Part shown: in pieces, positions 24,511 through 38,153 of the stretch
Layout of the letters: each line of letters starts with the position of its first letter
How positions within the stretch are numbered: position 1 is the stretch's first letter
DNA from: Prosopocoilus inquinatus
Taxonomy: Eukaryota > Arthropoda > Insecta > Coleoptera > Lucanidae
Length of the DNA stretch: 64,000 nucleotides
NCBI GenBank assembly: GCA_036172665.1
Contig: CM069877.1
Location: forward strand, 22,903,001-22,967,000
Direction: 5' to 3'
The notes under the pieces: generated by a model
What the model saw: the letters and a program-made list of their open reading frames with translations, nothing else
What the model was told of the DNA's origin: nothing
The model's database searches: none
Translations under genes and position numbers: made by a program

Positions 24511-27500
24511 ATCTATCATGTTATTTGCCGTTTCGATGGACTCCAGTAACTCTGATGTAAGATACAAAGTTTTTGGACGCAGCAGAAGCTGGAAATAGTT
24601 TTAAACGAAACAACACGCTTTAGCGTTGTTCCTGTGATGTGTCTAATCGATCCTAACTCATCTATCATGTTATTTGGCGTTTCGATGGACTCCAGTAACT
24701 TTGATGTGAGATACGAAGTTCTCGGACGCAGCTGTAGCTGGAAATAGTTTTAAATGAGACAACACGTATTAGCGTTGTTCCTGTGATGTATCTAGTCGAT
24801 CCTTACTCATCTATCATGTTATTTTACGTTTGGATGGACTCCAGTAACTCTTATGTGAGATACAAAGTTTTTGGACGCAGCAGAAGCTGGAAATAGTTTT
24901 GAACGAAACAACACGTGTTAGCGTTGTTCCTGTGATGTATCTAATCGATCCTTACTTATCTATCAGGTTATTTGACGTCTCGATGGATTCCAGTAACTCT
25001 GATGTGAGATACGACGTTTTCGGACGCAGCAGAAGCTGGAAATAGTTTTAAACGAAACAACACGTATTAGCGTTGTTCCTGTGATGTATGTAATCGATCC
25101 TTACTAATCTATCATGTTATTTGACGTTTGGATGGACTCCAGTAACTCTGATGTGAGATACAAAGTTCTCGGACGCAGCAGAAGCTGGAAATAGTTTTAA
25201 ATGAAACAACACGCATTAGCGTTTTTCCTGTGATGTATCTAATCGATCCTTACTCATCTATCATGTTATTTGACGTTTCGATGGACTCTAGTAACTCTGA
25301 TGTGAGATACGACGTTTTCGGACGCAGCAGAAGCTGGAAATAGTTTTAAACGAAACAACACGTATTGGCGTTGTTCCTGTGATGTATGTAATCGATCCTT
25401 ACTCATCTATCATGTTATTTGACGTTTGAATGGACTCCAGTAACTCTGATGTGAGATACAAAGTTCTCGGACGCAGCAGAAGCTGGAAATAGTTTTAAAA
25501 GAAACAACACGTATTGGCGTTGTTCCTGTGATGTATGTAATCGATCCTTACTCATCTATCATGTTATTTGACGTTTGGATGGACTCCAGTAACTCTGATG
25601 TGAGATACAAAGTTCTCGGACGCAGCAGAAGCTGGAAATAGTTTTAAAAGAAACAACACGCATTAGCGTTGTTCCTGTGATGTACCTAATCGATCCTTAC
25701 TCATCTATCATGTTATTTTATGTTTGGATGGACTCCAGTAACTCTGATGTGAGATACAAAGTTTTTGGACGCAGCAGAAGCTGGAAATAGTTTTAAACGA
25801 AACAACACGCTTTAGCGTTGTTCCTGTGATGTATCTAATCGATCCTAACTCATCTATCATGTTATTTGGCGTTTCGATGGACTCCAGTAACTTTGATGTG
25901 AGATACAAAGTTCTCGGACGCAGCAGAAGCTGGAAATAGTTTTAAAAGAAACAACACGTATTGGCGTTGTTCCTGTGATGTATGTAATCGCTCCTTACTC
26001 ATCTATCATGTTATTTGACGTTTGGATGGACTCCAGTAACTCTGATGTGAGATACGACGTTTTCGGACGCAGCAGAAGCTGGAAATAGTTTTAAACGAAA
26101 CAACACGTATTGGCGTTGTTCCTGTGATGTATGTAATCGATCCTTACTCATCTATCATGTTATTTGACTTTTGGATGGACTCCAGTAACTCTGATGTGAG
26201 ATACAAAGTTCTCGGACGCAGCAGAAGCTGGAAATAGTTTTAAAAGAAACAACACGCATTAGCGTTGTTCCTGTGATGTATCTAATCGATCCTTACTCAT
26301 CTATCATGTTATTTGACGTTTCGATGGACTCTAGTAACTCTGATGTGAGATACGAAGTTTTTGGGCGCAGCAGGAGCTGGAAATAGTTTTAAATGAGACA
26401 ACACGTATTAGCGTTGTTCCTGTGATGTATCTAATCGATCCTTACTCATCTATCATGTTATTTTACGTTTGGATGGACTCCAGTAACTCTGATGTGAGAT
26501 ACAAAGTTTTTGGACGCAGCAGAAGCTGGAAATAGTTTTAAACGAAACAACACGTATTAGCGTTGTTCCTGTGATGTATGTAATCGATCCTTACTCATCT
26601 ATCATGTTATTTGACTTTTGGATGGACTCCAGTAACTCTGATGTGAGATACAATGTTCTCGGACGCAGCAGAAGCTGGAAATAGTTTTAAAAGAAACAAC
26701 ACGCATTAGCGTTGTTCCTGTGATGTATCTAATCGATCCTTACTCATCTATCATGTTATTTGACGTTTCGATGGACTCTAGTAACTCTGATGTGAGATAC
26801 AAAGTTTTTGGACGCAGCAGAAGCTGGAAATAGTTTTAAACGAAACAACACGTATTAGCGTTGTTCCTGTGATGTATGTAATCGATCCTTACTCATCTAT
26901 CATGTTATTTGACGTTTGGATGGACTCCAGTAACTCTGATGTGAGATACAAAGTTCTCGGACGCAGCTGTAGCTGGAAATAGTTTTAAATGAGACAACAC
27001 GTATTAGCGTTGTTCCTGTGATGTATCTAATCGATCCTTACTCATCTATCATGTTATTTTACGTTTGGATGGACTCCAGTAACTCTGATGTGAGATACAA
27101 AGTTTTCGGACGCAGCAGAAGCTGGAAATAGTTTTAAATGAAACAACACCTATTAGCGTTGTTCCTGTGCTGTATCTAATCGATCCTTACTTATCTATCA
27201 GGTTATTTGACGTTTCGATGGACTCCAGTAACTCTGATGTGAGATACGACGTTTTCGGACGCAGCAGAAGCTGGAAATAGTTTTAAACGAAACGACACGT
27301 ATTGGCGTTGTTCCTGTGATGTATGTAATCGATCCTTACTCATCTATCATGTTATTTGACTTTTGGATGGACTCCAGTAACTCTGATGTGAGATATAAAG
27401 TTCTCGGACGCAGCAGAAGCTGGAAATAGTTTTAAAAGAAACAACACGCATTAGCGCTGTTCCTGTGATGTATCTAATCGATCCTTACTCATCTATCATG

Positions 27501-30040
27501 TTATTTGACGTTTCGATGGACTCTAGTAACTCTGATGTGAGATACGAAGTTTTTGGGCGCAGCAGGAGCTGGAAATAGTTTTAAACAAAGCAACACGTAT
27601 TAGCGTTGTTCCTGTGATGTACCTAATCGATCCTTACTCATCTATCATGTTATTTTATGTTTGGATGGACTCCAGTAACTCTGATGTGAGATACAAAGTT
27701 TTTGGACGCAGCAGAAGCTGGAAATAGTTTTAAACGAAACAACACGCTTTAGCGTTGTTCCTGTGATGTATCTAATCGATCCTAACTCATCTATCATGTT
27801 ATTTGGCGTTTCGATGGACTCCAGTAACTTTGATGTGAGATACGAAGTTCTCGGACGCAGCTGTAGCTGGAAATAGTTTTAAATGAGACAACACGTATTA
27901 GCGTTGTTCCTGTGATGTATCTAATCGATCCTTACTCATCTATCATGTTATTTTACGTTTGGATGGACTCCAGTAACTCTGATGTGAGATACAAAGTTTT
28001 TGGACGCAGCAGAAGCTGGAAACAGTTTTGAACGAAACAACACCTATTAGCGTTGTTCCTGTGATGTATCTAATCGATCCTTACTTATCTATCAGGTTAT
28101 TTGACGTTTCGATGGACTCCAGTAACTCTGATGTGAGATACGACGTTTTCGGACGCAGCAGAAGCTGGAAATAGTTTTAAACGAAACAACACGTATTAGC
28201 GTTGTTCCTGTGATGTATGTAATCGATCCTTACTAATCTATCATGTTATTTGACGTTTGGATGGACTCCAGTAACTCTGATGTGAGATACAAAGTTCTCG
28301 GACGCAGCAGAAGCTGGAAATAGTTTTAAATGAAACAACACGCATTAGCGTTTTTCCTGTGATGTATCTAATCGATCCTTACTCATCTATCATGTTATTT
28401 GACGTTTCGATGGACTCTAGTAACTCTGATGTGAGATACGAAGTTTTTGGGCGCAGCAGGAGCTGGAAATAGTTTTAAACAAAGCAACACGTATTAGCGT
28501 TGTTCCTGTGATGTACCTAATCGATCCTTACTCATCTATCATGTTATTTTATGTTTGGATGGACTCCAGTAACTCTGATGTGAGATACAAAGTTCTCGGA
28601 CGCAGCAGAAGCTGGAAATAGTTTTAAAAGAAACAACACGCATTAGCGTTGTTCCTGTGATGTATCTAATCGATCCTTACTCATCTATCATGTCATTTGA
28701 CGTTTCGATGGACTCTAGTAACTCTGATGTGATATACGAAGTTTTTGGGCGCAGCAGGATCTGGAAATAGTTTTAAACAAAGCAACACGTATTAGCGTTG
28801 TTCCTGTGATGTACCTAATCGATCCTTACTCATCTATCATGTTATTTTATGTTTGGATGGACTCCAGTAACTCTGATGTGAGATACAAAGTTTTTGGACG
28901 CAGCAGAAGCTGGAAATAGTTTTAAACGAAACAACACGCTTTAGCGTTGTTCCTGTGATGTATCTAATCGATCCTAACTCATCTATCATGTTATTTGGCG
29001 TTTCGATGAACTCCAGTAACTTTGATGTGAGATACGAAGTTCTCGGACGCAGCTGTAGCTGGAAATAGTTTTAAATGAGACAACACGTATTAGCGTTGTT
29101 CCTGTGATGTATCTAATCGATCCTTACTCATCTATCATGTTATTTTACGTTTGGATGGACTCCAGTAACTCTTATGTGAGATACAAAGTTTTTGGACGCA
29201 GCAGAAGCTGGAAATAGTTTTGAACGAAACAACACGTGTTAGCGTTGTTCCTGTGATGTATCTAATCGATCCTTACTTATCTATCAGGTTATTTGACGTT
29301 TCGATGGACTCCAGTAACTCTGATGTGAGATACGACGTTTTCGGACGCAGCAGAAGCTGGAAATAGTTTTAAACCAAACAACACGTATTAGCGTTGTTCC
29401 TGTGATGTATGTAATCGATCCCTACTAATCTATCATGTTATTTGACGTTTGGATGGACTCCAGTAACTCTGATTTGAGATACAAAGTTCTCGGACGCAGC
29501 AGAAGCTGGAAATAGTTTTAAATGAAACAACACGCATTAGCGTTCTTCCTGTGATGTATCTAATCGATCCTTACTCATCTATCATGTTATTTGACGTTTC
29601 GATGGACTCTAGTAACTCTGATGTGAGATACGACGTTTTCGGACGCAGCAGAAGCTGGAAATAGTTTTAAACGAAACAACACGTATTGGCGTTGTTCCTG
29701 TGATGTATGTAATCGATCCTTACTCATCTATCATGTTATTTGACGTTTGGATGGATTCCACTAACTCTGATGTGAGATACAAAGTTCTCGGACGCAGCAG
29801 AAGCTGGAAATAGTTTTAAAAGAAACAACAAGTATTGGCGTTGTTCCTGTGATGTATGTAATCGATCCTTACTCATCTATCATGTTATTTGACGTTTGGA
29901 TGGACTCCAGTAACTCTGATGTGAGATACAAAGTTCTCGGACGCAGCAGAAGCTGGAAATAGTTTTAAAAGAAACAACACGCATTAGCGTTGTTCCTGTG
30001 ATGTACCTAATCGATCCTTACTCATCTATCATGTTATTTG
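24511..30040 (+). repeat. Region 2: 29- and 8-monomer duplications
   Basis: This block contains only full-length 149-bp monomers as far as I can see. About 24,300-25,720 recurs at 28,620-30,040 with an offset of 4,321 bp = 29 x 149. Shared rare markers are CTCTTATGTGAG at 24,849 and 29,170 and CACGTGTTAGCG just downstream of each. About 27,600-28,500 recurs 1,192 bp (8 monomers) further on. The region is marked by GTATTGGCG copies (near 25,373, 25,512, 25,970, 26,109, 27,300, 29,685, 29,831), which are almost absent elsewhere; one more lies near 47,082. Confidence 0.8.
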
Positions 30041-30413
30041 ACGTTTCGATGGACTCCAGTAACTCTGATGTGAGATACGACGTTTTCGGACGCAGCAGAA
30101 GCTGGAAATAGTTTTAAACGAAACAACACGTATTAGCGTTGTTCCTGTGATGTATGTAATCGATCCTTACTCATCTATCATGTTATTTGACGTTTGGATG
30201 GACTCCAGTAACTCTGATGTGAGATACAATGTTCTCGGACGCAGCAGAAGCTGAAAATAGTTTTAAATGAAACAACACGCATTAGCGTTGTTGCTGTGAT
30301 GTATGTAATCGATCCTTACTCATCTATCATGTTATTTGGCGTTTCGATGGACTCTAGTAACTCTGATGTGAGATACGAAGTTCTTGGACGCAGCAGGAGC
30401 TGGAAATAGTTTT

Positions 30414-30433
30414 AAAGGAAAAACCCGTATTAG
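30414..30433 (+). repeat. 148-bp monomer (AAAGGAAAAACCCG), copy 1
   Basis: AAACGAAACAACACG is replaced by AAAGGAAAAACCCG: several substitutions and one lost base clustered within 14 bp. The cluster suggests a single error-prone event. Confidence 0.9.
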
Positions 30434-31011
30434 CGTTGTTTCTGTGATGTATCTAATCGATCCTTACTCATCTATCATGTTATTTGGTGTTTCGATGGAC
30501 TCCAGTAACTTTGATGTGAGATACAAAGTTTTTGGACGCAGCAGAAGCTGGAAATAGTTTTGAACGAAACATCACGTATTAGCGTTGTTCCTGTGATGTA
30601 TCTAATCGATCCTTACTTAGCTACTATGTTATTTGACGTTTCGATGGACTCCAGTAACTCTATGGTGAGATACGAAATTTTCGGACGCAGCAGAAGCTGG
30701 AAATAGTTTTAAACGAAACAACACGCTTTAGCGTTGTTCCTGTGATGTATCTAATCGATCCTAACTCATCTATCATGTTATTTGGCGTTTCGATGGACTC
30801 CAGTAACTTTGATGTGAGATACAAAGTTCTCGGACGCAGCAGAAGCTGGAAATAGTTTTAAATGAAACAACACGCATTAGCGTTGTTCCTGTGATGTATC
30901 TAATCGATCCTTACTCATCTATCATGTTATTTGACGTTTCGATGGACCTCAGTAACTCTAATGTGAGATACGAAATTTTCGGACGCAGCAGAAGCTGGAA
31001 ATAGTTTTAAA

Positions 31012-31166
31012 TGAAACACCTATTAGCGTTGTTCCTGTGATGTATCTAATCGATCCTTAATCATCTATCATGTTATTTGACCTTTCGATGGACCTCAGTA
31101 ACTCTAATGTGAGATACGAAATTTTCGGACGCAGCAGAAGCTGGAAATAGTTTTAAATGAAACACC
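31012..31166 (+). repeat. 146-bp monomer pair (TGAAACACC), pair 1
   Basis: A 3-bp deletion turns TGAAACAACAC into TGAAACAC, giving TGAAACACCTATTAG at 31,012 and again 146 bp later at 31,158. The two are adjacent monomers, both following the GGACCTCAGTAACTCTAATG subtype. Confidence 0.95.
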
Positions 31167-31850
31167 TATTAGCGTTGTTCCTGTGATGTATCTAATCGAT
31201 CCTTACTCATCTATCATGTTATTTGGCGTTTCGATGGACTCCAGTAACTTTGATGTGAGATACGAAGTTCTCGGACGCAGCAGAAGATGGAAATAGTTTT
31301 AAATGAAACAACACGCATTAGCGTTGTTCCTGTGCTGTATCTAATCGATCCTTACTTATCTATCAGGTTATTTGACGTTTCGATGGACTCCAGTAACTCT
31401 GATGTGAGATAGGATGTTTTCGGACGCAACAGAAGCTGGAAATAGTTTTAAACGAAACAACACGTATTAGCGTTGTTCCTGTGATGTATGTAATCGATCC
31501 TTACTCATCTATCATGTTATTTGACGTTTGGATGGACTCCAGTAACTCTGATGTGAGATACAAAGTTCTCGGACGCAGCAGAAGCTGGAAATCGTTTTAA
31601 ATGAAACAACACGCATTAGCGTTGTTCCTGTGATGTATCTAATCGATCCTTACTCATCTATCATGTTATTTGACGTTTCGATGGACTCTAGTTACTCTGA
31701 TGTGAGATACAAAGTTTTTGGACGCAGCAGAAGCTGGAAACAGTTTTGAACGAAACAACACCTATTAGCGTTGTTCCTGTGATGTATCTAATCGATCCTT
31801 ACTTATCTATCAGGTTATTTGACGTTTCGATGGACTCCAGTAACTCTGAT

Positions 31851-31860
31851 GTGAGAGATA
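31851..31860 (+). repeat. 151-bp monomer (extra GA)
   Basis: GTGAGAGATA replaces GTGAGATA, a 2-bp gain in a GA run. It is unique in the window. Confidence 0.9.
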
Positions 31861-32272
31861 CGACGTTTTCGGACGCAGCAGAAGCTGGAAATAGTTTTAA
31901 ACGAAACAACATGTATTAGCGTTGTTCCTGTGATGTATCTAATCGATCCTTACTCATCTATCATGTTATTTGGCGTTTCGATGGACTCCAGTAACTTTGA
32001 TGTGAGATACGAAATTTTCGGACGCAGCAGAAGCTGGAAATAGTTTTAAACGAAACAACACGCATTAGCGTTGTTCCTGTGATGTATCTAATTGATCCTT
32101 ACTTATCTATCAGGTTATTTGACGTTTGGATGGACTCCAGTAATTCTGATGTGAGATACAAAGTTCTCGTACGCAGCAGAAGATGGAAATAGTTTTAAAT
32201 GAAACAACACGCATTAGCGTTGTTCCTGTGATGTATCTAATCGATCCTTACTCATCTATCATGTTATTTGAC

Positions 32273-32784
32273 GTTTCGATGGACTCTAGTAACTCTGATG
32301 TGAGATACGAAGTTCTTGGACGCAGCAGGAGCTGGAAATAGTTTTAAACGAAACAACACGTATTAGCATTGTTTCTGTGATGTATCTAATCGATCCTTAC
32401 TCATCTATCATGTTATTTGGTATTTCGATGGACTCCAGTAACTTTGATGTGAGATACAAAGTTTTTGGACGCAGCAGAAGCTGGAAATAGTTTTGAACGA
32501 AACATCACGTATTAGCGTTGTTCCTGTGATGTATCTAATCGATCCTTACTTAGCTACTATGTTATTTGACGTTTCGATGGACTCCAGTAACTCTATGGTG
32601 AGATACGAAATTTTCGGACGCAGCAGAAGCTGGAAATAGTTTTAAACGAAACAACACGCTTTAGCGTTGTTCCTGTGATGTATCTAATCGATCCTAACTC
32701 ATCTATCATGTTATTTGGCGTTTCGATGGACTCCAGTAACTTTGATGTGAGATACAAAGTTCTCGGACGCAGCAGAAGCTGGAA
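32273..32784 (+). repeat. 13-monomer block, second copy (left part)
   Basis: This continues the 13-monomer duplication of about 30,340-31,707. It keeps the subtype order AAGTTCTTGG, TTTCTGTG, CATCACG, CGCTTTAGCG, but has TTTGGTATTTCG near 32,418 where the first copy has TTTGGTGTTTCG, and lacks the one-base deletion found at 30,414. It runs directly into the 34-monomer block. Confidence 0.7.
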
Positions 32785-32944
32785 ATAGTTTTAAATGAAA
32801 CAACACGCATTAGCGTTGTTCCTGTGATGTATCTAATCGATCCTTACTCATCTATCATGTCATTTGACGTTTCGATGGACCTCAGTAACTCTAATGTGAG
32901 ATACGAAATTTTCGGACGCAGCAGAAGCTGGAAATAGTTTTAAA

Positions 32945-33099
32945 TGAAACACCTATTAGCGTTGTTCCTGTGATGTATCTAATCGATCCTTACTCATCTA
33001 TCATGTTATTTGACGTTTCGATGGACCTCAGTAACTCTAATGTGAGATACGAAATTTTCGGACGCAGCAGAAGCTGGAAATAGTTTTAAATGAAACACC
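32945..33099 (+). repeat. 146-bp monomer pair, pair 2
   Basis: Sites at 32,945 and 33,091; 13 monomers after pair 1. Confidence 0.95.
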
Positions 33100-36000
33100 T
33101 ATTAGCGTTGTTCCTGTGATGTATCTAATCGATCCTTACTCATTTATCATGTTATTTGGCGTTTCGATGGACTCCAGTAACTTTGATGTGAGATACGAAG
33201 TTCTCGGACGCAGCAGAAGATGGAAATAGTTTTAAATGAAACAACACGCATTAGCGTTGTTCCTGTGCTGTATCTAATCGATCCTTACTTATCTATAAGG
33301 TTATTTGACGTTTCGATGGACTCCAGTAACTCTGATGTGAGATAGGACGTTTTCGGACGCAGCAGAAGCTGGAAATAGTTTTAAACGAAACAACACGTAT
33401 TAGCGTTGTTCCTGTGATGTATGTAATCGATCCTTACTCATCTATCATGTTATTTGACGTTTGGATGGACTCCAGTAACTCTGATGTGAGATACAAAGTT
33501 CTCGGACGCAGCAGAAGCTGGAAATCGTTTCAAATGAAACAACACGCATTAGCGTTGTTCCTGTGATGTATCTAATCGATCCTTACTCATCTATCATGTT
33601 ATTTGACGTTTCGATGGACTCTAGTTACTCTGATGTGAGATACGAAGTTTTTGGGCGCAGCAGGAGCTGGAAATAGTTTTTAACAAAGCAACACGTATTA
33701 GCTTTGTTCCTGTGATGTACCTAATCGATCCTTACTCATCTATCATGTTATCTTATGTTTGGATGGACTCCAGTAACTCTGATGTGATATACAAAGTTTT
33801 TGGACGCAGCAGAAGCTGGAAATAGTTTTAAACGAAACAACACGCTTTAGCGTTGTTCCTGTGATGTATCTAATCGATTCTAACCCATCTATCATGTTAT
33901 TTGGCGTTTCGATGGACTCCAGTAACTTTGATGTGAGATACGAAGTTCTCGGACGCAGCTGTAGCTGGAAATAGTTTTAAATGAAACAACACGTATTAGC
34001 GTTGTTCCTGTGATGTATCTAATCGATCCTTACTCATCTATCATGTTATTTTACGTTTGGATGAACTCCAGTAACTCTGATGTGAGATACAAAGTTTTTG
34101 GACGCAGCAGAAGCTGGAAACAATTTTGAACGAAACAACACCTATTAGCGTTGTTCCTGTGATGTATCTAATCGATCCTTACTTATCTATCAGGTTATTT
34201 GACGTTTCGATGGACTCCAGTAACTCTGATGTGAGATACGACGTTTTCGGACGCAGCAGAAGCTGGAAATAGTTTTAAACGAAACAACACGTATTAGCGT
34301 TGTTCCTGTGATGTATGTAATCGATCCTTACTCATCTATCATGTTATTTGACGTTTCGATGGACTCTAGTTACTCTGATGTGAGATACGAAGTTTTTGGG
34401 CGCAGCAGGAGCTGGAAATAGTTTTAAACAAAGCAACACGTATTAGCGTTGTTCCTGTGATGTACCTAATCGATCCTTACTCATCTATCATGTTATTTGA
34501 CGTTTGGATGGACTCCAGTAACTCTGATGTGAGATACAAAGTTCTCGGACGCAGCAGAAGCTGGAAATAGTTTTAAATGAAACAACACGCATTAGCGTTT
34601 TTCCTGTGATGTATCTAATCGATCCTTACTCATCTATCATGTTATTTGACGTTTCGATGGACTCTAGTAACTCTGATGTGAGATACGAAGTTTTTGGGCG
34701 CAGCAGGAGCTGGAAATAGTTTTAAACAAAGCAACACGTATTAGCGTTGTTCCTGTGATGTACCTAATCGATCCTTACTCATCTATCATGTTATTTGACG
34801 TTTCGATGGACTCCAGTAACTCTATGGTGAGATACGAAATTTTCGGACGCAGCAGAAGCTGGAAATAGTTTTAAACGAAACAACACGCATTAGCGTTGTT
34901 CCTGTGATGTATCTAATCGATCCTTACTCATCTATCATGTTATTTGGCGTTTCGATGGACTCCAGTAACTTTGATGTGAGATACGAAGTTCTCGGACGCA
35001 GCTGTAGCTGGAAATAGTTTTAAATGAAACAACACGTATTAGCGTTGTTCCTGTGATGTATCTAATCGATCCTTACTCATCTATCATGTTATTTGCCGTT
35101 TCGATGGACTCCAGTAACTCTATGGTGAGATACGAAATTTTCGGACGCAGCAGAAGCTGGAAATAGTTTCAAACTAAACAACACGCATTAGCGTTGTTCC
35201 TGTGATGTATCTAATCGATCCTTACTCATCTATCATGTTATTTGGCGTTTCGATGGACTCCAGTAACTTTGATGTGAGATACGAAGTTCTCGGACGCAGC
35301 TGAAGCTAGAAATAGTTTTAAACGAAACAACACGCATTAGCGTTGTTCCTGTGCTGTATCTAATCGATCCTTACTTATCTATCAGGTTATTTGACGTTTC
35401 GATGGACTCCAGTAACTCTGATGTGAGATACGACGTTTTCGGACGCAGCAGAAGCTGGAAATAGTTTTAAACGAAACAACACGTATTAGCGTTGTTCCTG
35501 TGATGTATGTAATCGATCCTTACTCATCTATCATGTTATTTGACGTTTGGATGGACTCCAGTAACTCTGATGTGAGATACAATGTTCTCGGACGCAGCAG
35601 AAGCTGGAAATAGTTTTAAATGAAACAACACGCATTAGCGTTGTTGCTGTGATGTATGTAATCGATCCTTACTCATCTATCATGTTATTTGGCGTTTCGA
35701 TGGACTCCAGTAACTTTGATGTGAGATACGAAATTTTCGGACGCAGCAGAAGCTGGAAATAGTTTTAAACGAAACAACACGCATTAGCGTTGTTCCTGTG
35801 ATGTATCTAATCGATCCTTACTCATCTATCATGTTATTTGGCGTTTCGATGGACTCCAGTAACTTTGATGTGAGATACGAAATTTTCGGACGCAGCAGAA
35901 GCTGGAAATAGTTTTAAACGAAACAACACGCATTAGCGTTGTTCCTGTGATGTATCTAATTGATCCTTACTTATCTATCAGGTTATTTGACGTTTGGATG

Positions 36001-36812
36001 GACTCCAGTAATTCTGATGTGAGATACAAAGTTCTCGGACGCAGCAGAAGATGGAAATAGTTTTAAATGAAACAACACGCATTAGCGTTGTTCCTGTGAT
36101 GTATCTAATCGATCCTTACTCATCTATCATGTTATTTGACGTTTCGATGGACTCTAGTAACTCTGATGTGAGATACGAAGTTCTTGGACGCAGCAGGAGC
36201 TGGAAATAGTTTTAAACGAAACAACACGTATTAGCGTTGTTTCTGTGATGTATCTAATCGATCCTTACTCATCTATCATGTTATTTGGTGTTTCGATGGA
36301 ATCCAGTAACTTTGATGTGAGATACAATGTTTTTGGACGCAGCAGAAGCTGGAAATAGTTTTGAACGAAACATCACGTATTAGCGTTGTTCCTGTGATGT
36401 ATCTAATCGATCCTAACTCATCTATCATGTTATTTGGCGTTTCGATGGACTCCAGTAACTTTGATGTGAGATACAAAGTTCTCGGAGGCAGCAGAAGCTG
36501 GAAATAGTTTTAAACGAAACAACACGCTTTAGCGTTGTTCCTGTGATGTATCTAATCGATCCTAACTCATCTATCATGTTATTTGGCGTTTCGATGGACT
36601 CCAGTAACTTTGATGTGAGATACAAAGTTCTCGGACGCAGCAGAAGCTGGAAATAGTTTTAAATGAAACAACACGCATTAGCGTTGTTCCTGTGATGTAT
36701 CTAATCGATCCTTACTCATCTATCATGTTATTTGACGTTTCGATGGACCTCAGTAACTCTAATGTGAGATACGAAATTTTCGGACGCAGCAGAAGCTGGA
36801 AATAGTTTTAAA

Positions 36813-36967
36813 TGAAACACCTATTAGCGTTGTTCCTGTGATGTATCTAATCGATCCTTACTCATCTATCATGTTATTTGACGTTTCGATGGACCTCAGT
36901 AACTCTAATGTGAGATACGAAATTTTCGGACGCAGCAGAAGCTGGAAATAGTTTTAAATGAAACACC
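36813..36967 (+). repeat. 146-bp monomer pair, pair 3
   Basis: Sites at 36,813 and 36,959, near the right end of the first 34-monomer block. Confidence 0.95.
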
Positions 36968-37998
36968 TATTAGCGTTGTTCCTGTGATGTATCTAATCGA
37001 TCCTTACTCATTTATCATGTTATTTGGCGTTTCGATGGACTCCAGTAACTTTGATGTGAGATACGAAGTTCTCGGACGCAGCAGAAGATGGAAATAGTTT
37101 TAAATGAAACAACACGCATTAGCGTTGTTCCTGTGCTGTATCTAATCGATCCTTACTTATCTATCAGGTTATTTGACGTTTCGATGGACTCCAGTAACTC
37201 TGATGTGAGATAGGACGTTTTCGGACGCAGCAGAAGCTGGAAATAGTTTTAAAAGAAACAACACGTATTAGCGTTGTTCCTGTGATGTTTGTAATCGATC
37301 CTTACTCATCTATCATGTTATTTGACGTTTGGATGGACTCCAGTAACTCTGATGTGAGATACAAAGTTCTCGGACGCAGCAGAAGCTGGAAATCGTTTCA
37401 AATGAAACAACACGCATTAGCGTTGTTCCTGTGATGTATCTAATCGATCCTTACTCATCTATCATGTTATTTGACGTTTCGATGGACTCTAGTTACTCTG
37501 ATGTGAGATACGAAGTTTTTGGGCGCAGCAGGAGCTGGAAATAGTTTTAAACAAAGCAACACGTATTAGCGTTGTTCCTGTGATGTACCTAATCGATCCT
37601 TACTCATCTATCATGTTATCTTATGTTTGGATGGACTCCAGTAACTCTGATGTGATATACAAAGTTTTTGGACGCAGCAGAAGCTGGAAATAGTTTTAAA
37701 CGAAACAACACGCTTTAGCGTTGTTCCTGTGATGTATCTAATCGATTCTAACCCATCTATCATGTTATTTGGCGTTTCGATGGACTCCAGTAACTTTGAT
37801 GTGAGATACGAAGTTCTCGGACGCAGCTGTAGCTGGAAATAGTTTTAAATGAAACAACACGCATTAGCGTTGTTCCTGTGATGTATCTAATCGATCCTTA
37901 CTCATCTATCATGTCATTTGACGTTTCGATGGACCTCAGTAACTCTAATGTGAGATACGAAATTTTCGGACGCAGCAGAAGCTGGAAATAGTTTTAAA

Positions 37999-38153
37999 TG
38001 AAACACCTATTAGCGTTGTTCCTGTGATGTATCTAATCGATCCTTACTCATCTATCATGTTATTTGACGTTTCGATGGACCTCAGTAACTCTAATGTGAG
38101 ATACGAAATTTTCGGACGCAGCAGAAGCTGGAAATAGTTTTAAATGAAACACC
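37999..38153 (+). repeat. 146-bp monomer pair, pair 4
   Basis: Sites at 37,999 and 38,145; counterpart of pair 2 at +5,054. Confidence 0.95.

Larger units (their letters stand above)
30041..32272 (+). repeat. Region 3 start: 13-monomer block, first copy
   Basis: About 30,340-31,707 matches 32,273-33,640 at an offset of 1,933 bp = 13 monomers, less two 3-bp deletions plus a 2-bp insertion. The same stretch, 30,041-31,710, recurs at 43,127-44,796, 88 monomers away (13,086 bp). It carries a pair of 146-bp monomers and the odd AAAGGAAAAACCCG copy at 30,414. Differences between the distant copies are few (for example GCTGAAAATAG near 30,251 and CCTTAATCATC near 31,055). Confidence 0.8.
32785..37838 (+). 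repeat. 34-monomer (5,054-bp) HOR block, first copy
   Basis: The length is 34 x 149 minus four 3-bp deletions. The left 2 kb (32,785-34,796) matches 37,839-39,850 at exactly +5,054. Shared rare markers include ATCATGTCATTTG near 32,852 and 37,906, CTATAAGG near 33,293 and 38,347, TAGCTTTGTTCC near 33,699 with its partner near 38,753, and GATTCTAACCC near 33,876 and 38,930. It includes two pairs of 146-bp monomers and two tandem copies of the CTTTGATGTGAGATACGAAA subtype near 35,710-35,880. Confidence 0.85.

Noticed and set aside
36276..36625. Overlapping 66-residue open frames on the minus strand (also near 25,708, 41,032, 59,769 and 63,637)
   Set aside because: The minus-strand reading of the same monomer; two such frames overlap at a spacing of 149 bp, which shows they are repeat shadows.
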